A stretch of 64,000 nt of DNA from Bradyrhizobium campsiandrae (GCF_014529705.1 NZ_JAANIH010000022.1:62001-126000); one strand, 5' to 3'; shown: positions 46,117-59,148, numbered from the stretch's first letter. Numbers and translations are program-made. The notes: a model not told the origin generated them from the letters alone.

Positions 46117-46974
46117 ATGAGCAAGATGAAGATCGCATTCCAGGGCGAACCTGGCGCCAATTCCCACATCGCCATCGTCGAGGCCTATCCCGACGCCGAG
46201 CCGATGCCCTGCGCCACCTTCGAGGACGCACTGTCGGCGATCTCCTCGGGGGAGGCCGATCTCGGCATGATCCCGATCGAGAACTCGGTGGCGGGGCGCG
46301 TCGCCGACATCCATCATCTCTTGCCGGCCTCCGGCCTCTTCATCATCGGCGAATGGTTCTTGCCGGTCCGCCATCAGCTCATGGCGATCAAGGGCACCAA
46401 GCTGTCGGACATCAAGAGCGTCGAGAGCCACGTGCACGCGCTCGGCCAGTGCCGGCGCATCATCCGCAAGCTCGGCATCAAGCCGATCGTGCACGCCGAC
46501 ACCGCCGGCAGCGCCCGCGACATTTCCGAGCGCGGCGACAAGACGGTTGCCGCGATCGCCTCGCGCCTTGCGGCAAAAATCTATGGCCTCGACATCCTCG
46601 CCGAGGACATCGAGGACGAGGCCCACAACACCACGCGCTTCGTGGTGCTGGCGCGCGAGCCGAAATGGGCCGCGCCAGGCTCAGGCCCGCTAGTCACGAC
46701 TTTTGTTTTCCGCGTGCGCAACCTGCCCGCTGCGCTCTACAAGGCGCTCGGCGGCTTTGCCACCAACGGCGTCAACATGACCAAGCTGGAAAGCTACATG
46801 GTCGACGGCAATTTCTTCGCGACGCAGTTTTACGCCGATGTCGATGGTCATCCCGAAGACAAGGGCCTGGCGTTCGCCATCGAGGAGTTGAAATTCTTCT
46901 CGCGGGAATTCCGCATCGTCGGCGTGTATCCGGGCCACCCGTTCCGCGCAACGTTCAGCGAAGCACAGGACTAG
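46117..46974 (+). CDS. pheA: Prephenate dehydratase
   Basis: 285 residues, monofunctional enzyme of phenylalanine synthesis (prephenate to phenylpyruvate). N-terminal catalytic part with FQGEPGANSHIA (8-19), the IPIENSVAGRV segment (near 53-63) and the NTTRFVVLA motif (about 169-177), then an ACT regulatory domain (near 190-275; LESYMVDG). No chorismate mutase domain. Co-directional with kdsB, an arrangement also seen in related genera. Confidence 0.94.
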   Translation: MSKMKIAFQGEPGANSHIAIVEAYPDAEPMPCATFEDALSAISSGEADLGMIPIENSVAGRVADIHHLLPASGLFIIGEWFLPVRHQLMAIKGTKLSDIKSVESHVHALGQCRRIIRKLGIKPIVHADTAGSARDISERGDKTVAAIASRLAAKIYGLDILAEDIEDEAHNTTRFVVLAREPKWAAPGSGPLVTTFVFRVRNLPAALYKALGGFATNGVNMTKLESYMVDGNFFATQFYADVDGHPEDKGLAFAIEELKFFSREFRIVGVYPGHPFRATFSEAQD

Positions 46975-47102
46975 TCTCATGTCCTGGACGCGCGAAGCGC
47001 GAGCCGGGACCCAGGGGCTACAATTTCCGGACTGCGATGGGCCCCGGCTCTGCAGCGCACCGCTGAAGAAGCGCTGCGCGGCGTCCGGGGCAAGAGAGCA
47101 GC

Positions 47103-48119
47103 TTACGCCGCCCGCCTCGCCCGCCCGAATGCCTCGGCCAGCAGCGAATACGATTTCTTTCGCGCTTCGTGGTCGTAGACGGCGGTGATCACCATCAGCT
47201 CGTCCGGCTTGCTCGCCTCGATCAGCGGCTCCAGTTTCTTCTGCACCGTCGCTGGATTGCCGACGAACAGACGCGAGCGGTTGCGCGCGATCGAGACGCG
47301 TTCGGAATCCGCATAGGGATAGGCCAGTGCCTCCTCGACGCTCGGCAGCGGCAGATATTGACCGCGGTCGCGGCGCAGGCGGTTCAGATCGAAGGAGGTC
47401 GCGAGCTCTTCGGCTTCCTCATCGGTCTCCGCCGTGATGACGGCAACGGCGAGGATCGCATGCGGGCTTGCGCGCCAGGCCGAGGGCTGGAAGCGGTTGC
47501 GATAATGCACCATCGCGTCGATCGCATCATGGGACGCGAAATGATGGGCAAAGGCGAAGCCCATGCCGACCTGGGCTGCCAGTTCCGAGGAATAGTCGCT
47601 GGAGCCGAGCAGCCAGATCGGCGGCAGCTTGGTGTCTTCGGGCATCGCAACGACGTTGTGGTAGGGATGCCCCGCAGGGAATTCGCGGGTCTCCCACAGG
47701 ATCAGCTCATGCAGCCGTTCCAGGAAATCGTCGCCCTCGCGGCGATCGAGCCGGCTGCGGAGCGCATAGGCGGTGGCCCCGTCGGTACCTGGCGCCCGGC
47801 CGAGGCCGAGATCGATCCGCCCCGGAAACAACGCCTCCAGCATCTTGAAGCGCTCGGCCACGACCAGCGGGGCGTGGTTGGGCAGCATCACGCCGCCGGA
47901 GCCGACCCGGATATGCTTCGTCACCGCCGCGATCTGTCCGATCATCACGTCGGGCGCCGGGCTTGCCACCGAGGCGAGGTTGTGGTGCTCGGCAAGCCAG
48001 TAGCGGACATAGCCGAGCCCATCGACATGGCGCGCCAAGTCGATGCTGTTGCGGAGCGCCGCGGCAGGCTTGGTGCCTGTGGTCACGACGGAAAGGTCGA
48101 GGACTGAGAGCGGGATCAT
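47103..48119 (-). CDS. Luciferase-like (LLM class) flavin-dependent oxidoreductase
   Basis: 338 residues, bacterial-luciferase fold. Opens IPLSVLDLSVVTTGTKPAAAL, with YWLAEHHNLASVASPAPDVMIG and RVGSGGVMLPNHAPLVVAERF blocks typical of this group and GRIDLGLGRAPGTDGAT near 104. Uses reduced flavin; the substrate is unknown. Stands alone, pointing away from metF. Confidence 0.9.
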   Translation of the reverse strand: MIPLSVLDLSVVTTGTKPAAALRNSIDLARHVDGLGYVRYWLAEHHNLASVASPAPDVMIGQIAAVTKHIRVGSGGVMLPNHAPLVVAERFKMLEALFPGRIDLGLGRAPGTDGATAYALRSRLDRREGDDFLERLHELILWETREFPAGHPYHNVVAMPEDTKLPPIWLLGSSDYSSELAAQVGMGFAFAHHFASHDAIDAMVHYRNRFQPSAWRASPHAILAVAVITAETDEEAEELATSFDLNRLRRDRGQYLPLPSVEEALAYPYADSERVSIARNRSRLFVGNPATVQKKLEPLIEASKPDELMVITAVYDHEARKKSYSLLAEAFGRARRAA

Positions 48120-48520
48120 GGCTGCTCAACGTAGTGGAGGCCGGCGCGGCGGCAATGGGCCAGCAGCGCAGATCTGGCGTGTGCGGGTCGAGAGGCCCCG
48201 CGGGCCCGGCAAGACATCGAGTTGGGACAATTGAAAAGATCGCAGAGCTACACTCACCCTGCCCACAACGAAATTAGAACCTTCTTGATCACCTTCGATA
48301 GAACCAATATATTGATATAGTTATATTAAATAGCAAATCTCCGGATTTCCCACTCAGGCCACTTGCATCGCAATATTCGGCACTACTTCACCTTAAGTGG
48401 GCGACTTCCCATCGCGGATGGGCTGTCGGGAGATCTGGCTTTGCCCTATCTTAAGTCCCTCCAAGCTAGATCCAACCGCGGCCGCCGGCCCGCTGGCCAG
48501 CCCCTGGAGTGAGTGGTGCC
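48120..48520. other. Region upstream of metF-metH
   Basis: About 400 bp. A short very AT-rich patch at 48300-48335 holds a near-palindrome (AATATA...TTATATT, 48306-48328). I looked for SAM and cobalamin riboswitch hallmarks and did not find them. No ArsR-type regulator gene is adjacent. The promoter of the metF-metH operon should be here. Confidence 0.45.
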
Positions 48521-49447
48521 ATGACCGATTTGACGACGCCTGTGACATCCGACGGTCCAAACGGGCGCCTTGCCGTGACACGGCCTGCGATTTCCTTCGA
48601 GTTCTTCCCGCCCAAGACCGAAGAGATGGAGCGCAATCTCTGGGAGACCATCAATCGGCTGGCGCCGCTCGATCCGAAATTCGTCTCGGTGACCTATGGC
48701 GCCGGCGGCTCGACCCGCGAGCGCACCCATTCCACCATCGCCCGCATCCTCAAGGAAACCTCGCTGCTGCCGGCTGCGCATCTGACCTGCGTCGGCGCCT
48801 CGCGTGGCGAGATCGACGAGATCGTCGACCGCTACCATGAGGTCGGCGTCCGCCACATCGTGGCCTTGCGCGGCGATCCCGTCGGCGGCATCGGCACGCC
48901 CTATTCCAGCCATCCCGAGGGCTATCAGAGCTCGGCTGACCTCGTTGCAGGGATCAAGAAGCGGCACGCCGACATCGAGGTCTCGGTTTCGGCCTATCCC
49001 GAGAAGCACCCGGAGGCGCGCGACTTCGACGCCGATATTGACACGCTTCAAGCAAAAGTCGACGCCGGCGCGACGCGCGCGATCACGCAAGTGTTCTTCG
49101 ATAACGACCTCTACTTCCGCTACCTCGACCGGGTCCGCGCCCGCGGCATCGACATTCCGATCGTGCCGGGCATCATGCCCATGCACAATTTCAAGCAGGC
49201 GCGCAATTTCGTCACCCGTACCGGCACGACCGTGCCGGACTGGTTCGCCGCGAAGTTCGAAGGCCTCGATGAGGACGCGGAGACCCGCAAGCTGGTGGCC
49301 GCGACCGTCGCCGCCGGACAGGTGCAGAAGCTCGCCAAGCATGGCGTCGACACCTTCCATTTCTACACCATGAATCGCGCCGACCTCGTGTTCGCGATCA
49401 GCCACTTGCTCGGCATTCGCGCCAAGAGCGACCAGAAAGCTGCGTAA
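48521..49447 (+). CDS. metF: Methylenetetrahydrofolate reductase
   Basis: 308 residues. FAD-dependent TIM barrel that makes 5-methyl-THF for methionine synthesis. N-terminal ISFEFFPPKTEEME (about 25-38), then SVTYGAGGSTRERT and HIVALRGDPVGG, and ITQVFFDND in the middle. ATG 48521 with GGAGTGAG upstream. metH starts 6 bp after its stop, so product and consumer are made together. Confidence 0.96.
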   Translation: MTDLTTPVTSDGPNGRLAVTRPAISFEFFPPKTEEMERNLWETINRLAPLDPKFVSVTYGAGGSTRERTHSTIARILKETSLLPAAHLTCVGASRGEIDEIVDRYHEVGVRHIVALRGDPVGGIGTPYSSHPEGYQSSADLVAGIKKRHADIEVSVSAYPEKHPEARDFDADIDTLQAKVDAGATRAITQVFFDNDLYFRYLDRVRARGIDIPIVPGIMPMHNFKQARNFVTRTGTTVPDWFAAKFEGLDEDAETRKLVAATVAAGQVQKLAKHGVDTFHFYTMNRADLVFAISHLLGIRAKSDQKAA

Positions 49448-49453
49448 GAGAAA

Positions 49454-53305
<3,852 letters not shown>

Positions 53306-53320
53306 CGCTTCCGAACGCGA

Positions 53321-53348
53321 AACGCGAAAACAACCCCATGCACAGTAG
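53321..53348 (+). repeat. 28-nt dispersed repeat, copy 2 (after metH)
   Basis: Identical to 23767-23794, same distance class from a stop codon and same orientation to the gene before it. Confidence 0.75.
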
Positions 53349-53510
53349 GGATGGGGGGTGACGGTGGTCGCGACTCTTCGGTCTTACCGAAAATCGCTTG
53401 TTCCGTCGGGCAAAACAGCTGTATAAGGGCAGGATCAGGTGTTGCGCGTGACGCTGGTCGCCCGGCCTATCGTCGTGAGATCGAGCGCGCACCCCGACCC
53501 TCGGTGTGTC

Positions 53511-53648
53511 GTCCCGGCGAAGGCCGGGACCCATCACCACAGGGAGTGGTCATGGAGCGACGCTGACAACTGCGAGCCTTCGCCAAACTACTGCTGCGGC
53601 GTATGGGTCCCGGCCCCCCGTGCGCAATTGCGCACTAGGCCGGGACGA
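53511..53648. repeat. REP-like palindromic element, copy A
   Basis: Left end GTCCCGGCGAAGGCCGGGAC followed by CCAT, right end GTATGGGTCCCGGCC ... GGCCGGGACGACG. The ends are inverted copies of each other and each also folds on itself. Related elements lie at 56069-56190 and 57252-57373. The rest of the 53306-53668 gap shows no gene. Confidence 0.7.
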
Positions 53649-53668
53649 CGTTGGAGAAACAGCGGCAA

Positions 53669-54298
53669 CTACCCCTTCGGCGGCGCCAGCGGCTGCACGA
53701 TCTCCCTGAACGGCGCCAGCGCTTCGCAGCGTTCGGCGTGGACTGCGAGCGCCGGATAGCGTGCCGGATCGAACAAATCGGGGTGCGCCTCGCGAGTGAA
53801 CCTGATGACGCAGGCGACCGCGATGTCGGCATGGCCGATGCGATTCCCCAGCCAATACGGCGTCGTTACCTTGGCGCGCTCGGCTTCGAGCACCCCAAGC
53901 ACGTCGCCGATCTGCGCGCGGCAGCGCTCGACCCATAGCGCCAGCTGCTCCTTCCGCAGCACGCGCTCATAGAGCAGGCTGACCGCCTTGTCGCCGAGGC
54001 CTGAAGCGAGCGCGCAGATGCGCAAATGCCTCCGACGATCGACGCCGCTGCGCGGCAACATCGCCTTCTCAGGCCCGACGCGTTCGTCGAGATAATCCAG
54101 AATGATCGTGCTCTCGATCAGCGCCTCGCCGTCGTCGAGCACCAGGGTCGGCACCCGGCGCAGCGGATTGTAGGGCGCGATCTTGTCGGCATCGCCGAAG
54201 GTCGACCACGGCCTGTGCTCGAACGCGAGATCGTAGAACCGGAGCGCGATCGCGACACGGCGGACGAAGGGGGAATCATATTGGCCGATCAGGAACAT
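53669..54298 (-). CDS. Glutathione S-transferase family protein
   Basis: 209 residues. Thioredoxin-like N domain (MFLIGQYDSPFVRRVAIAL; the glutathione-binding VPTLVLDDGEALIESTIIL near 50-68) and an all-helical C domain ending in PLAPPKG. Active-site residue likely Ser9 in the DSPF turn. Substrate unknown. The ATG at 54298 is the family start. Divergent from the dehydratase gene. Confidence 0.9.
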   Translation of the reverse strand: MFLIGQYDSPFVRRVAIALRFYDLAFEHRPWSTFGDADKIAPYNPLRRVPTLVLDDGEALIESTIILDYLDERVGPEKAMLPRSGVDRRRHLRICALASGLGDKAVSLLYERVLRKEQLALWVERCRAQIGDVLGVLEAERAKVTTPYWLGNRIGHADIAVACVIRFTREAHPDLFDPARYPALAVHAERCEALAPFREIVQPLAPPKG

Positions 54299-54453
54299 GG
54301 TTCTCGCTCTTCTCCGTCGTTGGACAAGGCAGGGCCGATCAGTTTCCATGAACAGCTTGCAGCGTTGCAAGCAAAATCCCGGACATGGAGCATTGCGCTG
54401 GATGCAACGGCACCGGGACAGCGTCTCCCGAATGCGCTATCAAGGACACCATC

Positions 54454-55401
54454 ATGACAGTGACATCAGACATCAATCGCGAGCGGATCGCGGCGACCGA
54501 GGCCGTCATCCGTCCGCATATCAGGCGCACGCCGCTCATTCAGGCCGATCTCGCCGATTTCGGGCTGCCGGCGGCACCCGTCACGTTCAAGCTCGAGATG
54601 CTGCAGCATTCCGGATCCTTCAAGGTGCGCGGCGCCTTCGCAAATCTGCTGCTGCGGCAGGTTCCCAAGGCTGGAATCGTCGCCGCCTCCGGCGGCAATC
54701 ACGGCGCCGCGGCGGCCTATGCGGCGCAGCGACTCGGCATTCCCGCCACGATCTTCGTGCCCGACATCACCTCGCCGGCAAAGGCCGAGCGGATCAAGGG
54801 CTACGGCGCCAAGCTCGTCATCGCGGGCAACCGCTACGCCGATGCGCTCGCCGCAAGCGAGGCTCATGTCGCCCAGACCGGTGCGCTGGCCGTCCACGCC
54901 TATGACCAGACCGAGACCTTGCTTGGCCAAGGCAGCGTCGGGATGGAGCTGGAGCAGGACGCCCCCGGCATCGACACGCTGCTGGTGGCGGTCGGCGGGG
55001 GCGGACTGATCGGCGGCATTGCGGCATGGTACGCCGGCCGGACGCGCATCGTGGCAGTCGAGCCGGAGCAATCGCCGACCCTGCACACCGCATTCACGGC
55101 GGGCGAGCCCGTCGACGCACCGGCCGGCGGCCTCGCTGCCGACAGCCTCGCGCCAAAGCGCGTCGGCGCATTGATGTTTCCGATCGCGCGCGCCCATGTC
55201 GAGCAAGTCGTCCTGGTCAGCGACGAGGCGATCCGGCTAGCGCAAGCGGCGTTGTGGTCAAGCCTGCGCGTGGTGGCCGAGCCCGGTGGCGCAGCCGCCT
55301 TTGCCGCGCTGCTCTCCGGCCGCTATCGTCCCTCGCCCGGCGAAAGGGTTGCGGTGCTGGTCTGCGGCGCCAACACGACGGCGGTGAATTTCGACGGCTA
55401 A
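54454..55401 (+). CDS. Threonine/serine dehydratase (PLP fold type II)
   Basis: 315 residues. PLP-lysine motif SGSFKVRGA (about 53-61), SGGNHGAA (near 79), the phosphate-binding glycines VGGGGLIGGI (near 178-187) and the Ser/Cys-rich LVCGANT at the end. Deaminates threonine or serine to 2-oxo acids; it lacks the ACT-like domain of biosynthetic IlvA, so a catabolic enzyme or serine racemase-like one. ATG 54454; the open frame reaches back to 54385. Confidence 0.9.
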   Translation: MTVTSDINRERIAATEAVIRPHIRRTPLIQADLADFGLPAAPVTFKLEMLQHSGSFKVRGAFANLLLRQVPKAGIVAASGGNHGAAAAYAAQRLGIPATIFVPDITSPAKAERIKGYGAKLVIAGNRYADALAASEAHVAQTGALAVHAYDQTETLLGQGSVGMELEQDAPGIDTLLVAVGGGGLIGGIAAWYAGRTRIVAVEPEQSPTLHTAFTAGEPVDAPAGGLAADSLAPKRVGALMFPIARAHVEQVVLVSDEAIRLAQAALWSSLRVVAEPGGAAAFAALLSGRYRPSPGERVAVLVCGANTTAVNFDG

Positions 55402-55433
55402 CGGCGGGCGGTGACGGCCACGCTCCGTCATAG

Positions 55434-56027
55434 CTATTCGATGATCGGTACATGCCGCGCGGCATCGCGTGGCGCGGAGCCATCGAGGCGCGGATCATCG
55501 GCCACCTCGATCTGGCGGCGGAACGGGCGGAAGCCGGAGCGCTGGTAGAATGCGACGGCGGAGGGATGGTCGAGGGTGCAGGTGTGGACCCACACGCGGC
55601 GCACGTCGGCGGACCAGGCGCGCTCCAGCGCGCGGTTCATCAGGAAGCGGGCGGCGCCGCTGCCGATCAGGCTGGCCGTGACGCCGAAATAGACCAGCTC
55701 GCACTGGCCGGGCTCGCGGAAATCCAGCTCCAGCAGGCCCTCGTCGCGGCCGTCGACCACGAGTGAATAGACCTCGACATCAGGCGCCTGGATGATCGCG
55801 GCGAGTTCGGCGTCGGTCATGCGCAGCCGCGAGAACCACAGCCACTCCTCGCCGACGCGGCGGAAGAGGTCGCGGTACCAATCAAGCGCGAGCGCGTCGG
55901 CCTTGCGCAGGCTCCATGCACCGGGCGGATCGTCGCGGCGCGCAGGAGGTGCCGTCATCTCCAGATGCGTGACGACGGCGGCGATCTTGCCGGTGGGAAT
56001 GTCGGAATAGCCGTCGGGAAGAGTCAT
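55434..56027 (-). CDS. GNAT family N-acetyltransferase
   Basis: 197 residues. Acetyl-CoA binding GNAT core at about 85-175: YSLVVDGRDEGLLELDF, LVYFGVTASLIGSGAARFLMNRALERAW (motif A; the Gly loop is LIGSGAA) and HPSAVAFYQRSGFRPF (motif B). Substrate unknown. Its first 43 codons and upstream region are duplicated at 57083-57389. Confidence 0.88.
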   Translation of the reverse strand: MTLPDGYSDIPTGKIAAVVTHLEMTAPPARRDDPPGAWSLRKADALALDWYRDLFRRVGEEWLWFSRLRMTDAELAAIIQAPDVEVYSLVVDGRDEGLLELDFREPGQCELVYFGVTASLIGSGAARFLMNRALERAWSADVRRVWVHTCTLDHPSAVAFYQRSGFRPFRRQIEVADDPRLDGSAPRDAARHVPIIE

Positions 56028-56206
56028 TGCGGTTTCCTGTGGGGCTGAGCGCAGCCATACATTCTATGTCGTCCCGGCGAAGGCCGGGACCCTTAACCAC
56101 CAATGCAGATTGCTTTGTGGAGCTGGAACGACGAGTCCCGTTCGCAAGATCTGCTGCGGAGTATGGGTCCCGGCCTTCGCCGGGACGACCTCGTCGAGAG
56201 GGGCGT
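55900..56206. repeat. 307-bp direct repeat, copy 1
   Basis: Covers codons 1-43 of the GNAT gene, its upstream region and a REP-like element. About 97 percent identical by eye to 57083-57389, with a constant offset of 1183 bp and roughly nine mismatches. The two copies bracket a different GNAT gene. Confidence 0.9.
56069..56190. repeat. REP-like palindromic element, copy B
   Basis: Left end TCGTCCCGGCGAAGGCCGGG, right end CCCGGCCTTCGCCGGGACGA, exact inverted copies 120 bases apart. Lies within direct repeat copy 1. Confidence 0.8.
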
Positions 56207-56333
56207 ACCCATAAGCGCTAACTTAACGTGCTTGCCGTGCCTTCGCCAACGCATGGCAGATGGCTCGATCTGATGGACTTCAGAATGTCCGATTTAGGTT
56301 GGTCAATCGCCCCCAACGGGGTAGTTGAAGGCC

Positions 56334-56918
56334 ATGATGCCGTCTATAGCGACCCAACGTCTGATGCTCCGTACGCCGACAATAGACGATCTTCCCGGTT
56401 ATTTGGCCTACCGCAATGAGCCGACATCCCTCGCCTCTCAGATGATGGACATGGTAGACGAGGAGAGCGCCCGTTCCTTCCTGTCCACCCAATCCCGGCT
56501 CAGCGATGACGCACCCGGCTGGAGGATGTTTTCCGTTGAGCGGCTTGGATACCCCGGGCTGATTGGCGAAGTCGGCATCTTCATTGCTGAAGCTGATCCT
56601 CAGCAGGGCGACATGGGCTGGTGGCTTCATTCGGACCATCGCAGACAGGGCTACGCAACCGAAGCGGCGAAAGCACTGGCCGAATGGTATTTTGCCGAAC
56701 GTGGGCTGCATCGCGTCACGGCCAGTTGTCTTTCGACGAACGCAGCCTCCCGCAGCACGATGCGCAGGATTGGAATGCGTCTGGAAAGCCAGTCGATCGA
56801 AAGCCGATTCGGCGCCGGTCGCTGGCATGACGAGGTCGGATACGCCCTGTTGAAAAAGGAATGGGTTGTTATGAGGGATATGCCCCATACGGCCGCTCAG
56901 CCAAGCGGTCGGCGATAG
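56334..56918 (+). CDS. GNAT family N-acetyltransferase, RimJ/RimL-like (between direct repeats)
   Basis: 194 residues from the ATG at 56334 (or the next ATG, 56337). RimJ/RimL-type GNAT: TQRLMLRTPTIDDLPGYLAY near the N end, IGEVGIFI, GWWLHSDHRRQGYATEAAKA (motif A, QGYATEA at about 105-111) and NAASRSTMRRIGMR. It differs from the flanking GNAT gene. Its surroundings are less GC-rich. It lies in a 0.88-kb segment framed by 307-bp direct repeats, as an acquired or duplicated cassette would. Confidence 0.88.
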   Translation: MMPSIATQRLMLRTPTIDDLPGYLAYRNEPTSLASQMMDMVDEESARSFLSTQSRLSDDAPGWRMFSVERLGYPGLIGEVGIFIAEADPQQGDMGWWLHSDHRRQGYATEAAKALAEWYFAERGLHRVTASCLSTNAASRSTMRRIGMRLESQSIESRFGAGRWHDEVGYALLKKEWVVMRDMPHTAAQPSGRR

Positions 56919-57075
56919 GCACTCCTCTCGTCGACTATTGAGAAGGGGTTCCGTTGGCACCGACAGTCGCCTAACCGTGAAAACGACGGCTTGGCTGATG
57001 TAAAAGACCGGCACGATTGTCGACTCCATGCGGCGCCATGCCGAAAGCCGTCTGACCGGGTTTCACCAATGCCAG

Positions 57076-57210
57076 CTATGCAGCCTTGCGCAGGCTCCAC
57101 GCGCCGGGCGGATCGTCGCGGCGCTGAGGAGGTGCCGTCATCTCCAGATGGGTGACGACGGCGGCGATCTTGCCGGTGGGAATGTCGGAATAGCCGTCGG
57201 GGAGAGTCAT
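57076..57210 (-). pseudogene. 5' fragment of the GNAT gene at 55434-56027
   Basis: The first 43 codons of the neighbouring GNAT gene recur here with the same start, then the frame reads one Ala and stops at 57076. The GNAT core is absent, so it is non-functional as an acetyltransferase. The break marks one edge of the duplication. Confidence 0.85.
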
Positions 57211-57389
57211 TGCGGTTTCCTGTGGGGCTGAGCGCAGCCATACATTCTATGTCGTCCCGGCGAAGGCCGGGACCCATAACCACCAATGCAGATTGCTTTG
57301 TGGAGCTGGAACGACGAGTCCCGCTCGCAAGATCTGCTGCGGAGTATGGGTCCCGGCCTTCGCCGGGACGACCTCGTCGAGACGGGCGT
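57083..57389. repeat. 307-bp direct repeat, copy 2
   Basis: Second copy of 55900-56206. It ends two bases before the glpK stop codon (57392), so the junction abuts the 3' end of glpK. Confidence 0.9.
57252..57373. repeat. REP-like palindromic element, copy C
   Basis: Same element as copy B (inverted ends TCGTCCCGGCGAAGGCCGGG), inside direct repeat copy 2. It is close behind the 3' end of glpK and could act as a transcript end. Confidence 0.8.
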
Positions 57390-57391
57390 GC

Positions 57392-58897
57392 CTACCCCTC
57401 TCCCTCATCGCTCGCGAGCACGCCCTTCACGGCGCGCGCCCATCCCGCAAGCTTTCGCTCGCGCGTCGCCTCGCTCATGTTCGGCTTGAAGCGGTGCTCG
57501 AGGCGCCAATTGTCGGCGAACTTGGTCGGCTCGGGATAGACGCCGGCCTCGAGGCCGGCGAGATAGGCGGCGCCGAGCGCTGTGGTCTCCTGGATCACCG
57601 GGCGGTCGACCGGGGCGTCGAGGAGATCGGCGAGGCGCTGCATGGTCCAGTCCGACGCGGTCATGCCGCCATCGACACGCAGCACGACGCTGGCGACCTC
57701 CGAGCTCGGCCAGTCCGCGCGCATCGCGGCCCAGAGATCGAAAGTCTGGTAGCAGACGCTTTCAAGCGCGGCATGCGCGAGCTCGGCAGGTCCGGTGTTG
57801 CGGGTGAGGCCGAACAGCGCGCCGCGGACGCGCGGATTCCAGTAGGGCGCGCCCATGCCGACGAACGCGGGGACGAGGTAGACGCTCTGCATCGAGTCCG
57901 ATTGGTCGGCGAGCGGGCCGGTCTCCGCCGCGTGCTTGATGATGCCGAGGCCGTCGCGCAGCCATTGCACCGCGCTGCCGGCAACGAAGATCGAGCCTTC
58001 GAGTGCGTAGGTGCGTTTGCCCCCGAGCTGATAGGCGATGGTGGTGAGCAGCTTGTTCTTGGAGACGACGGGCGTGGTGCCGGTGTTGAGCAGCGCGAAG
58101 CAGCCGGTGCCGTAGGTCGACTTCATCATGCCCGGGCGGAAGCAGGCCTGGCCGATGGTTGCAGCCTGCTGGTCGCCGGCGATGCCTGAAATGGCGATCG
58201 CGCCGCCGAACAGGTCCGGCGTGCTCTCGCCGAAGCGAGCGGACGAATCCTTCACCTCGGGGAGCATCGAGCGCGGCACGCCGATGATCTCCAACAGCTC
58301 GTCGTCCCATTGGCCGGTGTGGATGTTGAACAGCAGCGTGCGCGAGGCGTTGGTGGCATCGGTCGCGTGCACCTTGCCGCCGGTGAGGCGCCACAGCAGG
58401 TAGCAATCGACGGTGCCGAACATCAATTCGCCGCGGGCGGCGCGCGCCCGCGCGCCGGGGACGTGGTCGAGGATCCAGGCGACCTTGGTGCCGGAGAAAT
58501 AGGGGTCGATGATCAGGCCGGTCTTCTGCGAGATCACGCCCTCGCGGCCGTCGGCCTTGAGCTTGGCGCAGATGTCGGCGGTGCGGCGGTCCTGCCAGAC
58601 GATGGCGCGGTGCACGGCCTGCCCCGTGGCGCGATCCCACACCACGGTGGTCTCGCGCTGGTTGGTGATGCCGATCGCGGCGATGTCCTTGGCCGTGATG
58701 CCGGCCTGCTCGATCGCCTCGCGACACACCATCACGGTCGAGGTCCAGATGTCCTCCGGCTCGTGCTCGACCCAGCCCGAAGCCGGAAAATGCTGCGGAA
58801 ACTCGGCTTGCGCCTTCGCCGCGATGGAAATATCGCCGCGAAACACGATCGCGCGCGAGGATGTGGTGCCCTGGTCGATGGCGAGGACGAAAGACAT
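57392..58897 (-). CDS. glpK: Glycerol kinase
   Basis: 501 residues, FGGY kinase, phosphorylates glycerol to glycerol 3-phosphate. ATP loop FVLAIDQGTTSSRAIVF (3-19), substrate segment GWVEHEPEDIW (about 41-51), GGMTASDWTMQRLAD in the second lobe. Full length. The ATG at 58897 has AGGTAAGC just upstream. No glpF or glpD nearby; it stands between repeats. Confidence 0.95.
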   Translation of the reverse strand: MSFVLAIDQGTTSSRAIVFRGDISIAAKAQAEFPQHFPASGWVEHEPEDIWTSTVMVCREAIEQAGITAKDIAAIGITNQRETTVVWDRATGQAVHRAIVWQDRRTADICAKLKADGREGVISQKTGLIIDPYFSGTKVAWILDHVPGARARAARGELMFGTVDCYLLWRLTGGKVHATDATNASRTLLFNIHTGQWDDELLEIIGVPRSMLPEVKDSSARFGESTPDLFGGAIAISGIAGDQQAATIGQACFRPGMMKSTYGTGCFALLNTGTTPVVSKNKLLTTIAYQLGGKRTYALEGSIFVAGSAVQWLRDGLGIIKHAAETGPLADQSDSMQSVYLVPAFVGMGAPYWNPRVRGALFGLTRNTGPAELAHAALESVCYQTFDLWAAMRADWPSSEVASVVLRVDGGMTASDWTMQRLADLLDAPVDRPVIQETTALGAAYLAGLEAGVYPEPTKFADNWRLEHRFKPNMSEATRERKLAGWARAVKGVLASDEGEG

Positions 58898-58994
58898 GGA
58901 AGCTTACCTTGGCGTTTTTCCCGGGAGGGTCATTGTGTCGCGCCAAAGGGAGCGGATTGGAGGCGGAAGGTCAATACCAGCGGCACCGCCTTGT

Positions 58995-59140
58995 TCACCT
59001 CGCCCGCTTGCGGGGAGAGGTCGGAATTTGCGCGAAGCGCGGATTCCGGGTGAGGGGGGTACAGGTCCCTCGCCGACCTCACACGCGGAGAGAAGCCCCT
59101 CACCCCAACCCTCTCCCCGCAAGAGCGGGGCGAGGGAGCA
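58995..59140. repeat. Palindromic intergenic repeat
   Basis: Arms CTCGCCCGCTTGCGGGGAGA and TCTCCCCGCAAGAGCGGGGC then GAG are inverted copies about 100 bases apart, with inner CCGGGTGAGG/CCTCACCCC pairs. It fills most of the gap between glpK and the SDR gene. No gene seen. Confidence 0.7.
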
Positions 59141-59148
59141 GACCGCGA

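Noticed and set aside
48120..48520. SAM or cobalamin riboswitch upstream of metF-metH
   Set aside because: Position is right, but I could not find the conserved core sequences or the expected stems of either class.
55900..57389. Classical transposon flanked by IS copies
   Set aside because: No transposase or IS-type terminal repeats are present; the flanking repeats come from the host GNAT gene and its upstream region.
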